Assembly: GCF_900292075.1 (NCBI RefSeq) | Contig: NZ_OLMV01000001.1 | Coordinates: 806,001 to 870,000, forward strand | Reading direction: 5' to 3' | Origin: Microbacterium timonense | Lineage (GTDB): Bacteria > Actinomycetota > Actinomycetes > Actinomycetales > Microbacteriaceae | DNA length: 64,000 nucleotides | Part shown: piece after piece, positions 59,817 to 64,000 of the stretch | Layout of the letters: each line of letters opens with the position of its first letter | Numbering within the stretch: the stretch's first letter is position 1 | Made by a program: the position numbers and the translations under genes | Notes under the pieces: generated by a model | Told to the model about the DNA's origin: nothing | Databases searched by the model: none | What the model saw: the letters and a program-made list of their open reading frames with translations, nothing else

Positions 59817-60911
59817 GTGCATGTCGAGCAACACGGGCGCAGGGACGCTCCGGTCCCGGCCCCCGACGCCGGCGTGACGTTCGTGATGCCGGTGCTCAAC
59901 GAGCGCAGCTACCTGCGCCGCGCCGTCGAGACGGTACTGGCTCAGGACATCGCCGGACCGACGGAGCTCATCCTCGCACTCGGCCCCTCCACCGACGGCA
60001 CCTCCGAACTCGCCCAGCAGCTCGCTCAGGACGACGGCCGCATCGTCCTCGTCGACAACCCGGCCGCCGACATCCCGATCGGACTGAATCTCGCCATCCG
60101 CGCAGGACGCTATCCGACCGTGATCCGCGTGGACGCGCACTCCGAGCTCGACCCCGCGTACGCGCGGCGGGCCCTGGCGACGCTGGATCGTGTGCGTGCC
60201 GCGAATGTCGGCGGCGTGATGCGCGCCGACGGCCGCACGCCGTTCCAGCGGGCGGTGGCCCGCGCCTACAACTCGCCGATCGGCCTCGGCGGTGGCGCCT
60301 ACCACGGCGGCACCCAGGAAGGTGAGGCCGAGTCCGCGTACCTGGGGGTGATGCGGCGGGCTGTGCTCGACGAGGTGGGGCTGTTCGACGAGAGCATCCG
60401 TCGCGGCGAGGACTGGGAGCTGAACCTGCGCATCCGCCGGGCCGGGTACCGCGTCTGGTTCGACCCGTCGCTGGCTGTCACGTACTGGCCACGCGAGAGC
60501 TGGACCCGACTGGTGCGTCAGTTCACGGCCACCGGACGCTGGCGGGGCGAGCTCGTCCGCCGGTTCGGGCGAGGGAACTCGCTCCGGTTCTTCGCCCCGC
60601 CGCTGCTCGTCCTGGATGTCGTGCTCGCGCTCGTGATCGCCGTGCTGCAGCTGACGGGCGTGCTGCAGGGCTGGGCCTCGGTCGGGGCATCCGTCGTGTA
60701 TCTGCCGCTCATCGCCTACGCGGTGCTGATCGTGGCCGTTGGTCTCGGCCCCGGCGGCGGCCGCGGCTGGCGCGACAAGCTCTGGACCATCGCCGTGCTC
60801 CCGACGATGCACCTCGCGTGGGGGTGCGGGTTCCTGCTGGGGCTCGTGGGCGGCGCACACGACACCGTGGACACATCCCGCCTCGGCAGCCGCAACACCC
60901 CGCTGCCCTGA
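59817..60911 (+). CDS. Glycosyltransferase family 2 protein
   Basis: This 364-residue protein has a GT-A fold with TFVMPVLNERSYLRRAVETVL (nucleotide binding), VIRVDAHSELDPAYARR (DxD-like DAHSE) and DESIRRGEDWELNLRIRRAGY (ED-W acceptor motif). Three hydrophobic C-terminal helices anchor it in the membrane. The GTG start at 59817 is used. It probably transfers a sugar in wall- or capsule-polymer synthesis with its neighbours. Confidence 0.87.
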   Translation: MHVEQHGRRDAPVPAPDAGVTFVMPVLNERSYLRRAVETVLAQDIAGPTELILALGPSTDGTSELAQQLAQDDGRIVLVDNPAADIPIGLNLAIRAGRYPTVIRVDAHSELDPAYARRALATLDRVRAANVGGVMRADGRTPFQRAVARAYNSPIGLGGGAYHGGTQEGEAESAYLGVMRRAVLDEVGLFDESIRRGEDWELNLRIRRAGYRVWFDPSLAVTYWPRESWTRLVRQFTATGRWRGELVRRFGRGNSLRFFAPPLLVLDVVLALVIAVLQLTGVLQGWASVGASVVYLPLIAYAVLIVAVGLGPGGGRGWRDKLWTIAVLPTMHLAWGCGFLLGLVGGAHDTVDTSRLGSRNTPLP

Positions 60912-60962
60912 GCGCCCGCCCGTCCCCGATCCGGCGGGCCGGCCCGCGCCGCCGTCGGGGCC

Positions 60963-62411
60963 TCAGCGAGGGTCGATGAACCCCTGGTCGAGGATGCGCG
61001 CGACCACCCGCTCCGCGGCATGACCGTCGTCACGCGCGTTGAACTTCTCACGCCACCGGGCGTAGCGATCCGCGTAGCGCGCGCGGTCGTCCGCCGCGAG
61101 CGCCGCCACCAGCTCGTCCTGGCTGCGCACCATCGGACCCGGCGCGTGCGCCGACAGATCGAAGTAGAACCCGCGCAGCTCGCCGCGGTAGTGCTCCATG
61201 TCGGGCACCAGGAAGTACATCGGCTTCCCGGTCACCGAGAAGTCGAACATCACGGACGAGTAGTCCGTGATGAGAGCATCGGCGACGAGCAGGAGCTGCG
61301 ACGTGTCGGGAAAGCCCGTCACGTCGATGACCCGCGGGCCCTCGGCATCCCGTCCAGGCAGCAGCGTGCGCGAGTGACCGCGGACGAGGATGACGGCGTC
61401 GGTGGCCGCGGCAAGGGAGACGGGATCGACGAAGTCGACGATCTGATCCCGATCGTCGCGCCAGGTGGGCGCGTACAGCAGCACGCGCTCATCGTCCCGG
61501 ATGCCGAGCGCCCGCCGCGTGGCGGCGCCGTCGCCGGTGCTCAGCACGTCGTTGCGCGGGTATCCCTCGACCCACACCGGGCGCGTCAGGAACGCGTAGG
61601 CCTTGCCGAGGATCCGGGCGGCGTAGGGGTTCTGGGCGAGGAGGATGTTCCAGCGCCGCGACTCGCGCACGACGGCCGCCATGCGACGGGGGTCGAAGCC
61701 GGGTCGATGCAGGGCGAGGCGTTTGAGAGGCGTGCCATGCCACGTCTGCAGCACCACCTGGCCCTTGCGCCGCGAGAACCTCCGGCGCAGCCAGTCGTTC
61801 ACCACGAGCAGGCGTGCCGCCCCCCGGGCGCGCCACCAGTCCGGGCTGCCCTCGACCACCGGCACCGCACCCTCGGGCACCGCCACCGAGAGGTCGACCA
61901 CGCTCCAGTACCGCGTCACTCCCGGGGCGCGACGAGCCAGCTCCCGATCGATCGCGAGCGGGTTGCAGCTCGCGTTGCGGCCGTAGAAGCTCTCGAAGAA
62001 GACCGCGTTCTCGAAGCCGGTGGCGGGCCGGGTCGCATATCGGCGCTCGAGGGCATCCTGTCCCTCGCCCGAGTCATAGGCCGGGTCGATCGGCGGGCCG
62101 ACCCGCAGCGTCCAGCCCTCCAGCGACGCCCGCAGGGTGCCGAGCTGGGTGAGCGGGATGCCTTCGGACGCGGGGATGTCGCCGGCTCCGGCGACGCGCA
62201 GCTCGTAGGCGCCCGACGGCAGCGGAAGCTCGTCGCCACCCCATCGCGCAGCGCGCAGGGGCAGCACCGCACGCCAGGTCTTACCGCGACCGGTGATGCG
62301 CGCGGTGACGCGGGCCCGCGCCCCCACCAGTTCGACGGACGCCGGACGCTCGCCGTCGCCGGAGAGCACGAGCGTCGGGCCGTCGTCTGTCGTGAAGCGC
62401 GCGTCGGTCAT
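60963..62411 (-). CDS. CDP-glycerol glycerophosphotransferase-family protein
   Basis: This 482-residue protein has an N-terminal about 140-residue beta-rich region (RARVTARITGRGKTWRAVLPLR) followed by the TagF-like transferase core: QTWHGTPLKRLALHRPG, YAPTWRDDRDQ, LVRGHSRTL and ADALITDYSSVMFDFSVTGKP. It is predicted to extend poly(polyol-phosphate) chains of wall teichoic acid or a related polymer. It overlaps the next gene upstream by 4 nt (ATGA). Confidence 0.9.
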   Translation of the reverse strand: MTDARFTTDDGPTLVLSGDGERPASVELVGARARVTARITGRGKTWRAVLPLRAARWGGDELPLPSGAYELRVAGAGDIPASEGIPLTQLGTLRASLEGWTLRVGPPIDPAYDSGEGQDALERRYATRPATGFENAVFFESFYGRNASCNPLAIDRELARRAPGVTRYWSVVDLSVAVPEGAVPVVEGSPDWWRARGAARLLVVNDWLRRRFSRRKGQVVLQTWHGTPLKRLALHRPGFDPRRMAAVVRESRRWNILLAQNPYAARILGKAYAFLTRPVWVEGYPRNDVLSTGDGAATRRALGIRDDERVLLYAPTWRDDRDQIVDFVDPVSLAAATDAVILVRGHSRTLLPGRDAEGPRVIDVTGFPDTSQLLLVADALITDYSSVMFDFSVTGKPMYFLVPDMEHYRGELRGFYFDLSAHAPGPMVRSQDELVAALAADDRARYADRYARWREKFNARDDGHAAERVVARILDQGFIDPR

Positions 62412-63688
62412 CCGGTTCCTTTCCTGCGGGCTCGGTGGCGGGCCGCCCCGGCCAGAATCGCACGGTACACCCTCCGCGCGTTGCCACCGTCGCGGTAAGC
62501 GTGGACACGCCTGCTCAGCGCGTCCGCGCGCGCGATGCGCCGCGATCGCTCGCTCTCATCGCCCAGCACGGCATCCAGCTGCCCCGCCGTCTCGTGCCAG
62601 TCGGCCGCCCAGTCCTGTCCCGCCACGTCGGCGTAGGTCCCGTAGAACCCCCGGCGTCGGGCGTACTCGTCGACGTCCGGTGCGAGGAACAGCGTCGGCA
62701 GCGGCACCAGTGCGGCGTCGAAGGCCAACGACGAGTAATCGGTGACCAGGGCATCGACTCCCGGCAGAAGCGGCGTGACGTCGGCGACCAGGTCGCTGCC
62801 GAGGGCGTGCACGCGGTCGGTCGTGACCGGCGGCGTGTACTCGCCGGCCCCGAGCGGGTGGGAACGGACGAGGAGCGTGGCATCGTGGCGTGTGAGGACG
62901 TCGATGATCCGCGCCCACTCTGCGGCGGTCGGAACGGCGGGGTCCGCCGCCCCGTCGCGCCAGGTGGGGGCATACAGCACGACCGGGCCGGCACCGCCCC
63001 ACTCGGGCACCGCGCGCGCGATCAGGGTACGCGCTGTCGAGCGCCGCTCCTCCGCGGTGCCCTGGGAGAGCACGTCCACGCGCGGCTCGCCCGTCACCGG
63101 CACCGCTGCGTCCGACAGGGCGAATGCGGACTCCAGCCGGCCACGAACGAGATGCGACGCCGCCGGCAGCAGGCCGATCCGTCGCGCCGCGGCCCGGTAC
63201 ATGAGCCGCAGCAGGCTGCGCACCGCCGTGCGCGCACGGGTCCGGGCCACCGCGTCGGGCACGCGCAGCGTCTCCGGCGAATCCAGCCCGATCCGCTTGA
63301 GCGGGATGCCGTGCCACAGCTGCACCACGAACGCGCCCGACACGGCATACCGGTTGACGTCGCCGAATCCGTGCGTCACGACGATGACGCGCGCCCGGGC
63401 GGTGCGCCACAGGCCGCGCAGCGAACCCTTCGGAACGGCGGGGATGCCGCGGGCCGCCGCATCCCGGGCCTCACGAGGTGTGGCCACCAGCCAGACGGCA
63501 CGGTGGCCGTGGTCGGCCGCAACGTTCCAGAGGGCCAGCGCGCCGTCGCCGATACCGACCGCACAGCCGAAGACCCACTCATCGCGCGAGCGCGGGACGA
63601 CGGCGGTGAGGAGGCGCCCTGCGGCATAGAGCGGAAGCGCCGCGAGCTTGCTCGCATTCCCCGCGCCGAACGAGAAGGACGCCATCAC
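62408..63688 (-). CDS. CDP-glycerol glycerophosphotransferase-family protein
   Basis: This 426-residue TagB/TagF-like protein has VQLWHGIPLKRIGLDSPE, VLYAPTWRDGAAD, LLVRSHPLG and VDALVTDYSSLAFDAALV, the same ordered motifs as its downstream neighbour but without the extra N-terminal domain. The N-terminus has a weak hydrophobic stretch. It is the first gene of the leftward pair; both are probably involved in the same surface polymer. Confidence 0.9.
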   Translation of the reverse strand: MMASFSFGAGNASKLAALPLYAAGRLLTAVVPRSRDEWVFGCAVGIGDGALALWNVAADHGHRAVWLVATPREARDAAARGIPAVPKGSLRGLWRTARARVIVVTHGFGDVNRYAVSGAFVVQLWHGIPLKRIGLDSPETLRVPDAVARTRARTAVRSLLRLMYRAAARRIGLLPAASHLVRGRLESAFALSDAAVPVTGEPRVDVLSQGTAEERRSTARTLIARAVPEWGGAGPVVLYAPTWRDGAADPAVPTAAEWARIIDVLTRHDATLLVRSHPLGAGEYTPPVTTDRVHALGSDLVADVTPLLPGVDALVTDYSSLAFDAALVPLPTLFLAPDVDEYARRRGFYGTYADVAGQDWAADWHETAGQLDAVLGDESERSRRIARADALSRRVHAYRDGGNARRVYRAILAGAARHRARRKGTG

Positions 63689-63730
63689 GCGAGCCTATCC
63701 TGCTCGCGTGATGGCGCCCGTGATGGTGGA

Positions 63731-64000
63731 TTACTTCCCGAGCTCGCCGAGCGTCACCGTCGCCGTGAGCGTCTTGCCGTCGCGCACGTACGTGACCTCA
63801 GCCTCGCTGCCGGCGGCCGCGGCACGCACCTGCGCCGTGAGGTCGGTGGCGTCGGTGATCGGGACGCCGTTGAAGCCGGTGACGATGTCGCCCGCCTTCA
63901 GCCCCGCAGTGGCCGCGGCACCGCCATCGGTGACCTCCTGGATGTATGCGCCGGTGATGCTGGAGCCCTCGACCGACGCAGCCGGCTGGACGCTCGCGCC
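63731..64000 (-). CDS. C-terminal PDZ domain of an HtrA-like serine protease (partial)
   Basis: The last 89 residues of a protein that enters from the right edge form one PDZ domain: GAYIQEVTDGGAAATAGLKA, then GDIVTGFNGVPITDATDLTA, then EVTYVRDGKTLTATVTLGELGK, stop TAA at 63731-63733. A C-terminal single PDZ after a trypsin-like domain is the layout of actinobacterial HtrA/DegP homologues. The catalytic domain is outside the window. Confidence 0.85.
   Translation of the reverse strand, partial: GASVQPAASVEGSSITGAYIQEVTDGGAAATAGLKAGDIVTGFNGVPITDATDLTAQVRAAAAGSEAEVTYVRDGKTLTATVTLGELGK

Overview
The window is high-GC actinobacterial DNA and most resembles Microbacterium or a close Microbacteriaceae relative. 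Evidence for this is the prfB-ftsE-ftsX-smpB-ssrA neighbourhood, the Ku/LigD end-joining pair, a Tad pilus locus of the actinobacterial type, CDP-glycerol-transferase-type wall polymer genes, frequent 4-nt ATGA/GTGA overlaps, and dense small intergenic inverted repeats. The genus is inferred from gene order and content, not from a database search.

Left end (1-8.7 kb): a poorly coding stretch (1-1.5 kb) that holds the end of an unknown gene, one small membrane protein and a decayed fragment resembling the 3' part of tadC. Next come a four-gene amine-catabolism operon (cupin, flavin amine oxidase, APC permease, aldehyde dehydrogenase) with a divergent TetR regulator and a clear 14-bp operator. 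A tyrosine integrase then abuts the 3' end of ssrA (tmRNA), a classic island attachment point. 9-25.3 kb is mostly core chromosome: DUF2231 protein, SDR, FAD oxidoreductase plus SRPBCC protein, SIMPL protein, smpB, ftsX, ftsE, a GNAT acetyltransferase, prfB, an MFS transporter, a TrmB-like regulator and a large secreted subtilase. Two arrays of Microbacterium-type repeats lie here (16.6-16.95 kb and 25.3-25.8 kb).

25.8-39.9 kb is a Tad pilus operon read on the minus strand (tadA, tadB, tadC, pilin-like gene, two TadE-like genes, TadG-like gene). It is interrupted inside tadC by a 9.5-kb prophage-like element (about 27,514-37,018). Joining the flanks at a shared GG dinucleotide restores an uninterrupted tadC frame. 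The element carries a large serine integrase at one end, a two-HTH excisionase candidate at the other, and between them small phage ORFs, an HNH nuclease and a tape measure protein, but no terminase, portal or capsid gene. The ends of the element appear to form a split promoter: TTGACA lies at the extreme right end and TATAAC at the extreme left end. Only in the excised circle would they be 16 bp apart, directly in front of the leaderless-looking integrase start. Excision would therefore repair tadC and switch on the integrase, and integration would do the reverse.

40-64 kb is chromosomal: tRNA-Leu, DedA protein, Ku and LigD, a CDF metal exporter, a CocE-type hydrolase, murI-rph-rdgB, a nicotinate phosphoribosyltransferase, an ABC exporter whose ATPase has a 250-residue low-complexity N-terminus, a nucleotidyltransferase, maltokinase behind a LacI-type operator, three CDP-glycerol transferase-like proteins with a family-2 glycosyltransferase, and the C-terminal PDZ domain of an HtrA-like protease running off the right edge.
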